A stretch of DNA of 64,000 nucleotides, taken from the NCBI GenBank assembly GCA_009746045.1, contig RPFO01000310.1, positions 814,234-878,233 of the forward strand, written 5' to 3'. The position numbers and the translations under genes were made by a program. Shown one piece after another: positions 1-11,965 of the stretch. How positions within the stretch are numbered: position 1 is the stretch's first letter; every line of letters begins with the position of its first letter. Source of the DNA: Mesostigma viride (Eukaryota > Streptophyta > Mesostigmatophyceae > Mesostigmatales > Mesostigmataceae). The notes beneath the pieces are model-generated. The model saw nothing but the letters and a program-made list of their open reading frames with translations. It made no database searches and was not told the DNA's origin.

Positions 1-242
1 ATGGATGTGCGAACCTAGGGTGGGTGTCAACATGTTACCGAGGTAGAACCCAAAACTACTTACTATAGGAGCCCAGCTGGAACATATGTGACGCAGGTTG
101 CCCGAATGTCAATGACATGCTGCCCCAGGCACTTCCTTTGCCATTAAATTGAACCTTGGAAACATTAATTTCCTGTTCTCCATCCTACATCCTGACGGTA
201 GGAATTTCCTGACCTTGTTATTTGCTTGTGCTGGATTGGACC

Positions 243-3200
243 ATGCAGGATATGAAGGATGCTTTTGCAGAGATCGACTGGTCCGCCCGCCAGCTGGATC
301 CCGAACCTGGCCTCCTCTCCAGCCTGGAGGGTAAAGTAACCATCATGCAAGGAACCTGGACAGTTGCGCAGCTGGCCCACCGCATGGGGGTGGTGGTGAA
401 GGGCAGCGCCTTGAATGCGGCGAGATTGGGCACAGAGCTTAGGCAAGAGGATCAGCGCAGCAGGGAGCAGCTGGCCCAGGCGCAGGCACAAGAGGACGTC
501 ATGCACCGCAAGCTGGCCGACCTTCGCCGGAACAGCACGGCCGTGGCTGCGGCAAGGGACCGGGATGACGCGGTGCAGGCATATGCGAGCAGCCTTCAGG
601 CTCTGCATGAGACTTTGGAGAAGAAGGCAGGCCTGTCGGAGCAGCGACATAAGCAGCAGCTGACGCTTAAGGAAACTATGGGTTTGTTTGACAGCAGCCA
701 AGAGACATTGCCTGCTAGCGATGCGGGGAAAGGGCCTGAGCCAGACATGGAGTTAGCCGGCCGGCTGGCGCTGGAGCAGCTGAGGGCAGTGGTGAAGGAC
801 TGCAATGATGAGCTGATGCCTGCAGCGGTGGCTACACAGAAAGCAATGGAGCATTTGCAGGCCTGCTTGGAGAAACAGCAAAGCATCGCAACCAAATTGC
901 GGGGTCGGCTGGATGCTGCTGTCCAATCAGGGCAGCGGTTTGCAGCCTCGGTGCTTTCCCAGCTGAAGGGTGAGACTCCTGAGGAGGATGGCAGACATGC
1001 ACGCAAGATGTCCGAGATAACGCGGTTGCAAGCAAAGGAAGTGCGCAGGATGATGGCCCTGCGAGAGAGCATCCCAGGGACCCTGTCTCGCCTGGCGGCT
1101 GCCCAGCAGGAGAGTAAGCTGATCCAAAGACAGCTCAGGATATCCCCTGAATACAGGACGCGGAGGATGATGGGCGCACGGGGCAGCTGCAGCAGCTCAA
1201 GGAGAAGGAGAGGACGCTGCTGGAGCAAGCCTCCCAGTTGGCTGCGGAACAAGCCACGCTGTCCGAGTCGTTGGCAGATGCCAAGCTGCAGCAGTGGTAC
1301 CCGGACTTGCTGGCGCAGGAGGAACACATCAAGGAGCTGCACAAGTTCCTACCGGCAGGGACCAGCAGGGACCTCATGGACAATGACTGGAACCTGTCCA
1401 AGTTCCGCGATAGCCCTGGGACCCCCTTGGTGTCGGCGAGGGGGGCGTGGCGGGTGAGGTTGGTGGAGGACTGGAACGGGAAGAAGTGGGTGGTGAAGGA
1501 GATGGGGCCGGGTCCGGAGTTGCGGCGGGAGGTCAACTGGCTGAAGGCATTGCAGCACCCGCTGGTGATCCCCCTGGAGCGGGTGTTCATCGATAACAAC
1601 GTGGCCTACCTGCAGATGCCCTACTACAAGAATGGGAACTTGCGTGGCTGGGTTGACAGCATCGTGGGCTCCCAAAAGGGGGCAGCGAGTCTGACCACCC
1701 AGCAGGGTGCGCAGATCTGGGCCACGATGAAGCAGGTCTTCCAGGCGGTGGCCTTCCTCCACCGCAAGGGCATCGTGCACCGCGACCTCAAGCCGGAGAA
1801 TGTGCTGCTGCAGGATGACGGCCAGATCGCGCTGTGTGACTTTGGGGTCAGTCACGATGTGCTGGCCCACCTGCAGACGACCAAGGCAACGCTGGCCGTG
1901 GGGGGATACACCGCGTGCTATGCCGCCCCGGAGGTGCTTGCGGGGAAGGGCGTGTCCGCAAGCAACCCGTACGCCGAGGACCTGTGGTCCCTGGGGATGA
2001 TGCTGCTGGAGCTGGCAGGGACCGGCTGTCTTGGAACCTGACGACCTCTCGCCTGGAGAATGAGCAGGGTCACCCCATCAACACGGCCGACTTGCTGGTG
2101 GGCAAGTCCAGGTGGCACCGCGATCTGATCACCCTGGCTGCCTCCCTACTTCAGGTGGACCCTGACGCCCGGCCCAGCGCTGACGCAATCCTTGCCAGCG
2201 AGCTCTTCCAGCAAGACCCGTCCGCCAGCCAGGTGCAGCAGAACCGCCATCTGCTGCTGCTGATCAGCCACCTGGCGAAGCTGCGGCAATGCCCTCAGGT
2301 TGGCGGGCGGCCGAAGACCCACGTGATGAGGTTGGACTTGCGCGAGGGGCCCGACATGGTTGCCCCGGTGCTGGCGCTGTTTGCTCGGGAGGACGTCAAG
2401 CCCGAGGAGACCGTGGTGGGCGAACATGCGGGCGTGCGCATCCCTCTCTCCGAGGTGCTCCACAACTTCTTTGAGGCGGTGGTGCTGCCCGCTGCCGGCC
2501 TGTTTGAGCAGGGCAAGGGGGATTGCGAGGATGCCAGTGAGTCTGGAGCAGCCTCCCAGGTGCGCGAAGGGGTGGCCTTCCTTCCCAGGGTTTGCCAGGC
2601 GAGGGGCGCCAAGGCCGTGGCGACCCACCAGCAGCGACTGCGCGCGGTAGGCAAGATCTTGGCCAAGGCGGTGTTGCAGTGCATCCACGTGCCAGTGCAG
2701 TTTTGCAGCGCGCTCTTCTGTGCGCTGGTGGCCAAGGATGACCTCACGCAGTACAGCACGGCCGACTGCCTGGAGATGCTGGCGGAGTTTGACCCCACCG
2801 ATGCGCGCCGCATGCGTGTCATGCTGGCCATGAAGCACGGGGACGGCGAATCGGGGATCACCCTGGGGGCCCTCATGGGCGATGCCGGCGCGGACGAGAC
2901 CCTCATGACGGATGCCAACAAAGAGCTGCTTGTGCGCAAGGCGATCCACCACTGCCTGGTCTTGACGCGGGCGGCCGAGCTCGCAGAGGTGCGCGCCGGC
3001 TTCCTGTGCCTCGACTGGGAGCCCCTGCTGGGTGTGCTCTCGCCGTTTGACCTGATGACCCTCTTCTTTGGGACGGACTACCTGGACGTCAGCCGCGTCA
3101 GCCAGGCGTTCCAGCTGGACACGGCCAGCTGGGAGGGCAGGGAGGAGCAGGGGCAGCAGGCGTGGGAGTGGCTGCAACGCTTCCTGCACGAAGCCTCGGA

Positions 3201-3696
3201 GACGTCCCTGCGCCTGTTCAGCATATGCGCGCTGGGCGGCGCCAAGTCCTGGTGGTCGGGCATGTGCGCCGTGAAGAGGCTGACCTCTGGCAGCAACAGG
3301 GGCCTGCCGGAGTTCTCCCGTGAGTCGGGCTCCCTGTACCTCCCTCTCCCCGGAAACGACGCCTGCCCCTCGTACGAGGCGTTCAGCGCGCGCATGTTTG
3401 CGGCGCTCAAGGTGCACGGGGAGTACGGCCAGCGCACCGAGGCGCAGCGTGCCCAGAAGATGGGCATGGAGGAGATGCAGGGTGTGGTGCGGGCGATGGC
3501 GGGGCAGGTGAGGGCGGGGGGCTGGTACCGCTGCCCCAACGGCCACCTGTACTGCATCACCGAGTGTGGCGGTGCCATGCAGGAGAGCACGTGTCCCACC
3601 TGCGGGAAAGGCATTGGCGGGAGCCAGCACCGGTTGAGGGGTGACAATGCGAATGCTCTGGACGTGGATGGGGCGCAGAGACCTGCGTGGAACTGA
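243..3696 (+). pseudogene. Coiled-coil/protein kinase/HECT-like/RZ-finger gene, copy A, frameshifted
   Basis: This is the copy A version of the intact genes at 24390 and 53634. The reading frame is broken twice. A net loss of 4 bases lies near 1138-1156 (in the coiled coil), and one C is missing near 2023, just after the kinase DLWSLG motif. The three readable segments are roughly 243-1140, 1160-2022 and 2026-3696. All key motifs survive: kinase HRDLKPEN and DFG, the HECT-like C-lobe, and the RZ finger with C, H, C, C at the usual spacing. There are no internal stops within the segments, so the loss is recent or reflects an assembly error. The first in-frame ATG is at 243; an upstream TTG at 222 was not used. 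Confidence 0.85.
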
Positions 3697-4590
3697 GTGG
3701 GCGCTGCTAGTGCACGGCCTGCAGCCATTCCACTACTTGGGCTTTTGTGATAATGTCATCGCCTCGTTCTACTTGGATTCGAATGGGCCTGGCATGCTTA
3801 GCTTGAGCTGCAAACAGCAGTGCACATGGGTTACAATGCAACGCGGACCATCCGCAGAGACGGCCAGGTGCATCCTGCGCAAATTCAATGCGATGCTAAG
3901 CACACTGTTTGGTGTTGGCAGCTGATCTTCGGCAGTGCTGACAATGTTGGGGTGAAGTTTTCATGGTCACGCTCTCCTGTTCCATGCATTCTTTGGTACA
4001 AAGCGAAGGGCTTGATCTGTCACACCTTATTTAGCCCTTCAAGTCTGCCTTGTACAGCAGTGAACATTATTTGCCTAGTCTGTCCTAGTTCGCCTGCACA
4101 ACCGGGATGTGGGGAGATCTGCTACTCTTTAACTCAGTTACGTGCATGGGCGTTTGGAATGATACTGGCAACAGTTAGCTGCACGCTAGCCACTTGCAGA
4201 CGGGCATGTAGAGGTTTTGACGGGTTGTAGCTAGCTAGTTATTATCATACTGGTTGCCTCTTTGATACTGTTGCATGGTACTGAATGGCATGCGTGCCAT
4301 TGAGGGGTGTTTCATCGATAAGGGTGGGAAAGGATGGCAATGAAAGAAGATTTTCAATACAAAGTTTTAAGAAATGGTCAATGGCAACATGGGAGAAAAA
4401 TCTTCTGATATAAAATGGAAAATACAAAAACAAAGCATGCATGCATGCATGCATAATTTTAGTGACGAAAAGTGTGCCAATAGGCCATGGCTACATGATT
4501 CATGAAAAAACCAATGCCATGCCTGCCTCTTCTATTGTTTACTATCTAAAGTTCCACCATGTGCAAGAATGAACAGGTTCATGGTGACAG
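3697..4590. other. 3' flank of kinase gene copy A, no gene seen
   Basis: The sequence is conserved with the matching stretches after the genes in copies B (from 27849) and C (from 57093), including a shared ttgtagctagctagttattatc segment near 4225 and a short (GCAT)n run near 4436. No open frame is shared between copies. It probably contains the 3' untranslated region, but I could not place a polyadenylation site. Confidence 0.5.
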
Positions 4591-4599
4591 GGCACAACC

Positions 4600-5900
4600 T
4601 AATTGCCAATTAACGGCCTGCATGCCTGGCAGTAGGCATGGTGGGGTGCTGCCGTGTGGACTTGTTGAGTTGAGTTGAGTTTGTTTCCGCGCCGGTGGTC
4701 CGACAGGGCTACTAATAGTGGATCCATAGGCTGGTCCGGCCTTATGGGGGTGGCAAACAAGCCGGTGTGGAGTGTGCACCGACGTGGTCGACCCCTCGTA
4801 CAGCGTGCAGATGACAGCAATTAGGGGGGTGGGCATGCCAGCGCTGGCACTGAAGGACAAGCCACAGAGTGTCCCAGCGGTGGTTTGGCAGCGTTGAGGG
4901 CATGCGCACAGCCAAGTATTATTGTTGCAGCCCGACATATGGCTCGCATAATAACGATAGGGATTTGTGCGCGGACTTGCCTCTGTCTACCTATTCAAGA
5001 GATTCCTCTCCTGTAGTGCACACACAGGGATTAAAAGCACTTCGGTGCTCCGTGACTCCCCAACGGGAGCACGAGTTTAATTAATTAATTAATTAAGAGA
5101 TTCCGGGGAACCGGATTTGTTTGCCATGGCATTTCATTTTGGGTTCCGGCCGGCCTCGAGTTTGGTGCTTTGAACCTGGACTGGTCCGGATCTGACTGGG
5201 AAGTGCGATAAACAGCACGCCAGCAGGTCGACCCCTTGTACTGTGTGCCGGCCAATGATAGCACACAGGGAGCTAGTGGGTACGCCAGCACAAGGGAGTA
5301 CAGGCCACGGATATCAGGGAGTGTCCCAGCAGTGGTGGGCACAGCCAGGGATAAGTGTTTCAGCCCACATAACCTGCTAGAGGGAACTGTACGCATGTTC
5401 GCCTCTGGTTACTAACACTACCTCAAGCACAGGCACCTGGCCTGCGCAGAAAAGGCAGACGCGTCAGATCGGTGAGCTGGCACCAAGCCTACCCAGCCCG
5501 GGCACATGATCCCTACCTGGTCTCCCCCTGCATGGCTGCACGCGCCCAGGTCGTCGCCATTGGACCTTCCAGGACAGGCTCCGTCGGGGCATGTGCTATC
5601 CCTGAGAAGACAGGTGCGTGCCCGGGGGCATGGATCTATCATTTATCTGTGGGGGCAGATGATCCGCAAAGAGCGCTGGCAGAAGGTTGTGCTAGCCACA
5701 GTTACCGAATCCGTGGGGAAGCTGCGTGTGACGCGGATATTGGCAATCAATGTGGGCCGTTGCGCCTGCCCTCGTACCACTAGATCGACTACATATTAGA
5801 CCGTTTGACGCATGCGCTTTACCATCGATCCCACCCCACTCATGGAGGATTTATGCCCACGAGATGCTGTCATGTGTTTTGATTAATGATTATATCATCA
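4600..5900 (+). mobile_element. Degenerate LINE 3'-end relic, copy A
   Basis: From about 5460 to 5900 the sequence follows, with many changes, the 3' end of the LINE fragment at 58318-59139. It shares a stretch reading like AGTKPAQPG, an MIRKERWQ-like motif near 5657, and a tail region with a gatgctgtcatgtgt motif. It is full of frame breaks and non-coding. The part from about 4780 to 5390 consists of two diverged copies of one segment (starting near gtcgacccc at 4788 and 5227) of unknown origin. The stretch 5589-5646 is the single-copy precursor of the 58-bp array in copy C. Confidence 0.55.
5007..5094 (+). mobile_element. 88-bp truncated retroelement insertion with (TTAA)n tail
   Basis: This 88-bp insertion is absent at the same place in copies B and C. 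It is flanked by a perfect 10-bp duplication, aagagattcc, at 4997-5006 and 5095-5104, and ends in a taattaattaattaatt tail. That pattern fits target-primed insertion of a severely 5'-truncated LINE or a SINE. The body contains a short inverted pair near 5039-5072. It occurred after the segmental duplication. Confidence 0.75.
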
Positions 5901-6962
5901 GCCAACATGCTCTACGAAGGTCTAAGACCCAGCTGGGCCCAGCCCCCCAGCATGTAGGATAACTTATTATTAGACAGCAAAAGAGGCATGCACACTTCCA
6001 TTCCATGGCATTACCAACGTCATCCATGCACTAGAAGCCAGCTAGTTTGGGCGGTGCATATGATGGAGACGAGAAAAGGTTACCTGCGACTGTCAGGCTT
6101 TCAACGCCGCAGTATCTGCTGAAGGCTTACCCATGCACTCGATGCATTATGACGCAGTAAGACCACACCATCGACGCCCTCATACCTGGCAGCCGCCCCA
6201 GACACCGCATGACCAAAGGGACATGGGCTGGACACTCCCCACCCCTATGCCACCTGGCCACCCCACCCACCCAGGCAGCGTGGCCGAAGCTGCATGAAGG
6301 CCACATGTGCTGGGCACTGGGGAATGCCTTGCATGCAAATGCCCACGCGCATACGATCTGGGTATGCTTGCACATATAGGACTGCCCGACATACCGGGAA
6401 GCCGGGTAAGGCAGTGGACCGATCACACGCCGGGTCGCCGGCCATGACTTCACCATTACTTCCTCGAGCTTGCTCATGCTTCCCTGGTACGTGGTGCACC
6501 GCCCACCTCGTGCCGGACCAGCACCGCCTTCATCTACAGTTCGGCCACTTTGATAGAGGCACAGAAGCGGCTTGTGTTCAACCCACTGGCCGGTATTCCG
6601 TATCTACCAGTCAAGTAAGCCCTGACATTAACCTGTGTGGCGCCGGGGGGGGGGAAGCCTTTCTCAGTTACCGGCAGGCGCTTACTTGGCTGGTCAGACG
6701 CCTTTCGTTTGGTTGAAGACCACAACACCCCCAGTCTCCCCTCCTTTCTCTGCTGAGGGTCATCCGTGCTGAGTCATCCCAGTCCATGTGGTGCAAATCA
6801 GGCCAGGATGAAGCCCAAAAGTCTCCCTCTTTGCACCATATGACAGGGTCCCATGATTCACAGATAAGGTTGCTGTTGCAGCTCCCAAACCGCTGGCCTC
6901 CTCTTTTCTGCGCAGCCCTGCTGAAGCAAGTGCATGGAATCTGTGGGGTACCGTGTGACCAG
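5901..6962. other. Intergenic region, no gene seen
   Basis: The sequence is collinear with 32831-33880 in copy B, but short open frames in one copy are broken in the other. I see no protein family, RNA gene or clear regulatory site. It ends at the 88-bp array. Confidence 0.5.
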
Positions 6963-8950
6963 TCAGCATGTTGGGTGGAGCTGTGGTTGCATGACAAACA
7001 GGCGGAGAATGCTCTATCATACGCCAATGTGAGGTCGGGTGTTATACCAGTCAGCATGTTGGGTGGAGCTGTAGTTGCGTGACGAACAGGTGGAGAATGC
7101 TCTATCATACGCCAATGTGAGGTCGGGTGTTATACCAGTCAGCATGTTGGGTGGAGCTGTAGTTGCGTGACAAACAGGTGGAGAATGCTCTATCATACGC
7201 CAATGTGAGGTGGGGTGTTATACCAGTCAGCATGTTGGGTGGAGCTGTGGTTGCGTGACAAACAGGCGGAGAATGCTCTATCATACGCCAATGTGAGGTC
7301 GGGTGTTATACCAGTCAGCATGTTGGGTGGAGCTGTAGTTGCGTGACGAACAGGCGGAGAATGCTCTATCATACGCCAATGTGAGGTCGGGTGTTATACC
7401 AGTTGCGATGTTGGGTGGAGCTGTGGTTGCGTGACGAACAGGCGGAGAATGCTCTATCATACGCCAACGTGAGGTCGGGTGTTATACCAGTCAGCATGTT
7501 GGGTGGAGCTGTAGTTGCGTGATGAACAGGCGGAGAATGCTCTATCATACGCCAATGTGAGGTCGGGTGTTCTACCAGTCAGCATGTTGGGTGGAGCTGT
7601 AGTTGCGTGACAAACAGGTGGAGAATGCTCTATCATACGCCAATGTGACGTCGGGTGTTATACCAGTCAGGATGTTGGGTGGAGCTGTAGTTGCGTGACA
7701 AACAGGTGGAGAATGCTCTATCATACGCCAATGTGAGGTCGGGTGTTATACCAGTCAGCATGTTGGGTGGAGCTGTAGTTGCGTGACAAACAGGTGGAGA
7801 ATGCTCTATCATACGCCAACGTGAGGTCGGGTGTTATACCAGTCAGCATGTTGGGTGGAGCTGTAGTTGCGTGATGAACAGGCGGAGAATGCTCTATCAT
7901 ACGCCAATGTGAGGTCGGGTGTTCTACCAGTCAGCATGTTGGGTGGAGCTGTAGTTGCGTGACAAACAGGTGGAGAATGCTCTATCATACGCCAATGTGA
8001 CGTCGGGTGTTATACCAGTCAGGATGTTGGGTGGAGCTGTAGTTGCGTGACAAACAGGTGGAGAATGCTCTATCATACGCCAATGTGAGGTCGGGTGTTA
8101 TACCAGTCAGCATGTTGGGTGGAGCTGTAGTTGCGTGACAAACAGGTGGAGAATGCTCTATCATACGCCAATGTGACGTCGGGTGTTATACCAGTCAGGA
8201 TGTTGGGTGGAGCTGTAGTTGCGTGACAAACAGGTGGAGAATGCTCTATCATACGCCAATGTGAGGTCGGGTGTTATACCAGTCAGCATGTTGGGTGGAG
8301 CTGTAGTTGCGTGACAAACAGGCGGAGAATGCTCTATCATACGCCAATGTGAGGTCGGGTGTTATACCAGTCAGCATGTTGGGTGGAGCTGTAGTTGCGT
8401 GACGAACAGGCGGAGAATGCTCTATCATACGCCAATGTGAGGTCGGGTGTTATACCAGTCAGTATGTTGGGTGGAGCTGTAGTTGCGTGACAAACAGGCG
8501 GAGAAAGCTCTATCATACGCCAATGTGAGGTCGGGTGTTATACCAGTCAGTATGTTGGGTGGAGCTGTAGTTGCGTGACAAACAGGCGGAGAATGCTCTA
8601 TCATACGCCAATGTGAGGTCGGGTGTTATACCAGTCAGCATGTTGGGTGGAGCTGTAGTTGCGTGACAAACAGGTGGAGAATGCTCTATCATACGCCAAT
8701 GTGAGGTCGGGTGTTATACCAGTCAGCATGTTGGGTGGAGCTGTAGTTGCGTGACAAACAGGTGGAGAATGCTCTATCATACGCCAATGTGAGGTCGGGT
8801 GTTATACCAGTCAGCATGTTGGGTGGAGCTGTAGTTGCGTGACAAACAGGCGGAGAATGCTCTATCATACGCCAATGTGAGGTCAGGTAATATACTGCAG
8901 TCAGCGTGTTGGGTGGAGCTGTAGTTGCGTGACGAGCAGGCGGAGAATGC
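6963..8950 (+). repeat. 88-bp minisatellite array, about 23 units
   Basis: Units starting with tcagcatgttgggtggagct recur every 88 bp (6963, 7051, 7139 and on to 8901). Most differences are single-base. A larger period of 352 bp (four units) is visible: the same set of variants (acgccaacgt, then a gtgatgaac unit, then a ttctaccag unit) occurs at 7461 and at 7813. Copy B has only one partial unit at the matching site (33881-33930). As 88 is not a multiple of 3, the array is not coding. Confidence 0.95.
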
Positions 8951-9547
8951 AACTATCTGTGGCTCTTGCTTGAGGAGTGCCAGAAGAGCATGCGAGGAAA
9001 TGGGGGCGAACCAGTAGCGTTGAGGGGGGCGGCATGGGGGTTTTCATGTCCTGCTCAGGTGCAGAGGAAACAATCGCAAGGAAGTAGCTCTCAGTCGACA
9101 AAGCAAAGGTCTTTCACCGGAGATGGAGTCTTTTGTCTCAGCACTACCAAGGGATCATGCAGGGAAGGTTGGACCAGGTTTACTTCATCAACATTCCTGC
9201 CTCTGCACCCTTGATAGGGGAAAAGGGGAAATCTCCAGGTTCAGGCCATAAGAAAGGGGTTGCTGGCAAGCAGATGAATGCCACCGCAAGGGGACCAAAC
9301 TACCCAATGAAGGAAACATGCAGGGTCGCTCATCTAAGCAGCCTAGCCCTCAGAGGTACCTGATCCTGTCGCTGGCTAACAAAGGCATGCTGCAATAATA
9401 TTTGGAGGTCGGGCCCTGCCTGGAAAGGGGAGGTGTTACGGAGGAAGGGAGGGGGGATGAAAGACTGAGCGGAAAGCAAGGCTGGTTAATCAACGTGTCA
9501 TAATGCCGGTGTAATACCCAGCATCGCAATGTAATCTCTCCTGCATG
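8951..9547. other. Intergenic region with single-copy precursors of two copy B arrays
   Basis: No gene is seen. A single unit starting aggttcaggccataagaaag at 9237 corresponds to the 85-bp array of copy B. About one unit at 9331-9406 corresponds to the 78-bp array. In the latter the frame that is open in copy B ends in caataa, so the precursor is not coding in that frame. Confidence 0.7.
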
Positions 9548-9714
9548 GCGAGGCAGAGTTCTTTCACGCCTGTCCTCAGACTAACACGACGGGAGAACAG
9601 GATACTGAGATTGCTCGGATCAGCAGAGCCAATACCGAAATAAGGCACTTTTTCGGAATGGCCTACCAGTCTACCGCACCTTGAAAGATCGGCGCCCCAT
9701 GTCAGTATACCAAC
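9548..9714. other. 167-bp block identical between copies A and B
   Basis: By eye this block matches 37218-37384 without a difference, while the sequence on both sides differs at roughly one base in ten. The minus strand is open across it, but no start, splice pair or protein family is evident. It could be an exon, a non-coding RNA or regulatory element, or a gene-conversion tract. Confidence 0.5.
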
Positions 9715-11459
9715 GTGCAATTCATGGCGTCATCCGGAGCGTTGTCTTAACTTTTCCGTGCAAAGCTGCGGACAGGACAGCATTCCTGCAGGTGCCATCC
9801 GGATAGCATGCAACCTTGCCGGGATGATAAACCTCCAATAACGACGAGACCGTGTCCTGCCATGACAGTATTGCCTCACAGAATTCAACAGTGAAACAAA
9901 CATACTGCCAACACCAACGCGCAGCTCAGAATTTGAAATCATGGGCTTTCTGTGACGCACAACGATCGTAATGCCGCGGCAAACTGGGCAAACCGCAAAA
10001 ACCAGGGTGTGCTCTGGCGGCGATCTCGAGGACAGGACCCGTGATGACTAGAAAAACGTTTCTCATAAGGCGAGCAGCGAACAGCGAAGAGCATCGTACG
10101 TTTTTACTTGCAAAGAGTAGCCCACCCATTCCCGTCCGCAAAGCATATGGATTGATTCATGGATCATTGCTTTTCGTCGGCTGGCTTCAAGCATACACTG
10201 CAGTACCAAACTATTTCACTTCAACATGGGACTTGCGGGGCCATCAAGCCGGCCGGTGCGGTGGGGCGGATCCTTTACGCTTCCATAGCAACCTCTTTTG
10301 TATTGAAAGGCTTTTTATAACCGCCAATGTACATAGTGTTACCGGCAAGGCGTTAGGCGGCAACCTTAGCCTGCCATTTCTGCCCTGTCAGGTTGTGTAT
10401 CTGTGGTGCACGGATGCATCAGTGCATGCCACATGGCATCGCGAGCAAAAACTTCTGATTTTGCGCAAGTCACGTGCCTCGGTGCCACGCGCCACACGGT
10501 TCAGGCGCTGCCAGCGCATCGCCACCGAGGTACGTGCAACTTTATCCGAAGACAGGCAGAATTATACGCGCGCTAAGCTTACGGTCAGTACGCCACAGAC
10601 GGGGCTGGGGACTGTAATCTAAAGCAATTTCCATGGCGCTGGGAACGCCAAGGAAACGGAAAGACTATGTTCCTTGCAAGTGTAATATACATCGTTTCCC
10701 CCGTTCCTTTCTCGGACTTCTTTTTGTCTACAAATTAGTAGGACTTTCAATTCGCACGAAGCACGGGGACTGACTAGCCTGAAAGTCAGTAAAAAACGTC
10801 GACCCAAATTAAATTCGGCTGGAAGCCGACAGGTGATTTGGCTCGCCGTACCGTGTCGAGCCCGTAGATTATTTACATTCTGGTGACCTCCCATTTATGG
10901 TCTATATCCGTCGTCAACTCACAGGCAGAGCTCCGACAAGGGCCGGGGGACAACGCTCGATAATGGTCAAGAGGTGATGTGGATGCTTAGTGCCAGCCAG
11001 ACCGTTCCCTGCCCTCTAAACACAAGATGAAACAGCTGTGAATAGGCAAAGGGGCTGCAAAGTTTTGCAATGCCATGCCTCGCATCGGCGACTAGCGGGG
11101 CGCGAGTAACGCGGAACGATAAGGCTACCAAGCTTAGAATTCCTGGACTGCCGGCGGCTTGCCACCGCGTTCTCGTCTCTGAATAATGGTAAGAGACGGA
11201 GATATTGGCTGGTGCGTGCGTAGCCCCCCGCATCCCCCCTGCACCTTGCATGTCTGGCCCGCTGTACTGGATTATGCTTACCCCTGTCGGTAGCGCATGC
11301 AAGCATGCTGCATGGGGTGCCTTGAGTTAGTTCTTGTTTTCTTAACTGCCTCAAACTCCCATCCCAGCCATTCCTCCTTGACTATCGTTTCTTCTTGGTT
11401 GTATTCCTGAATTTGGCATATGTCAGGGATGGCTTTGGGCTAACGCAGGGAGCTAAACG
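9715..11459. other. Intergenic region upstream of ankyrin gene, no gene supported
   Basis: The sequence aligns with 37385-39240 in copy B. A 193-codon plus-strand open frame at 10041-10622 is broken by indels in copy B, so I do not call it a gene. The 5' exon(s) and promoter of the ankyrin gene may lie here, but I cannot identify them. Confidence 0.45.
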
Positions 11460-11806
11460 TCTCAGGGGTGCAAGCTGAGGGCAATCATGGACCCGCAAAT
11501 GGGGTGCACGTGTGTCTCATCGCTTGCTTGGCCAGCATGCCTGGTTCCTGTGGATGCTGAGGGCAAGCGTGGCTGAGCGAATGTGGTGCTCGTGTGTCTC
11601 ATCGCTTGCTTGGCCAGCATGCCTGGTTCCTGTGGATGCTGAGGGCAAGCATGGACCAGCGAATGGGGTGCATGTGTGTCTCATCACTTGCTTGGCCAGC
11701 ATGCATGGTTCCTGTGGATGCTGAGGGCAATCATGGACCAGCGCATGGGGTGCACGTGTGTCTCATCGCTTGCTTGGCCAGCATGCCTGGTTCCTGTGGA
11801 TGCTGA
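11460..11806 (+). repeat. 82-bp minisatellite, about four units, copy A
   Basis: Units starting gccagcatgcctggttcctg occur at 11531, 11613, 11695 and 11777, spaced by 82 bp. The sequence resembles the intron segment that precedes each ankyrin exon (a cctgtggatgctga motif), so it probably arose from that segment. The array is also present in copy B and therefore predates the duplication. Confidence 0.9.
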
Positions 11807-11869
11807 CGTACCTGTGTGCATCCTGACGGTTTGTGCACGTCTTGGGATTCCTGTGACTGCTGCATCCAG

Positions 11870-11965
11870 GCTGATACCCCACTGCACAAGGCATCAGAGG
11901 AAGGTCGTCTTGACATTGTTCGGCAGCTTCTCGCAAGTGGTGCAAGCGTGAATGCCAAGGGCTTG
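11870..11965 (+). CDS. Ankyrin exon 1 (copy A)
   Basis: 32 codons, from ADTPLHKASEEGRL to NAKGL. The acceptor is gcatccag and the donor is gtaagt. An exon of the same length lies at 39678-39773 in copy B. Confidence 0.75.

Noticed and set aside
5472-5799. Small genes within the LINE relic
   Set aside because: The frames follow decayed LINE ORF2 sequence and are not shared with copies B and C.
6963-8950. CRISPR array
   Set aside because: Units are contiguous near-identical 88-mers without unique spacers, and the genome is eukaryotic.
10041-10622. 193-codon open frame as a gene
   Set aside because: The collinear region of copy B is broken by indels and stops, and no family is recognised.
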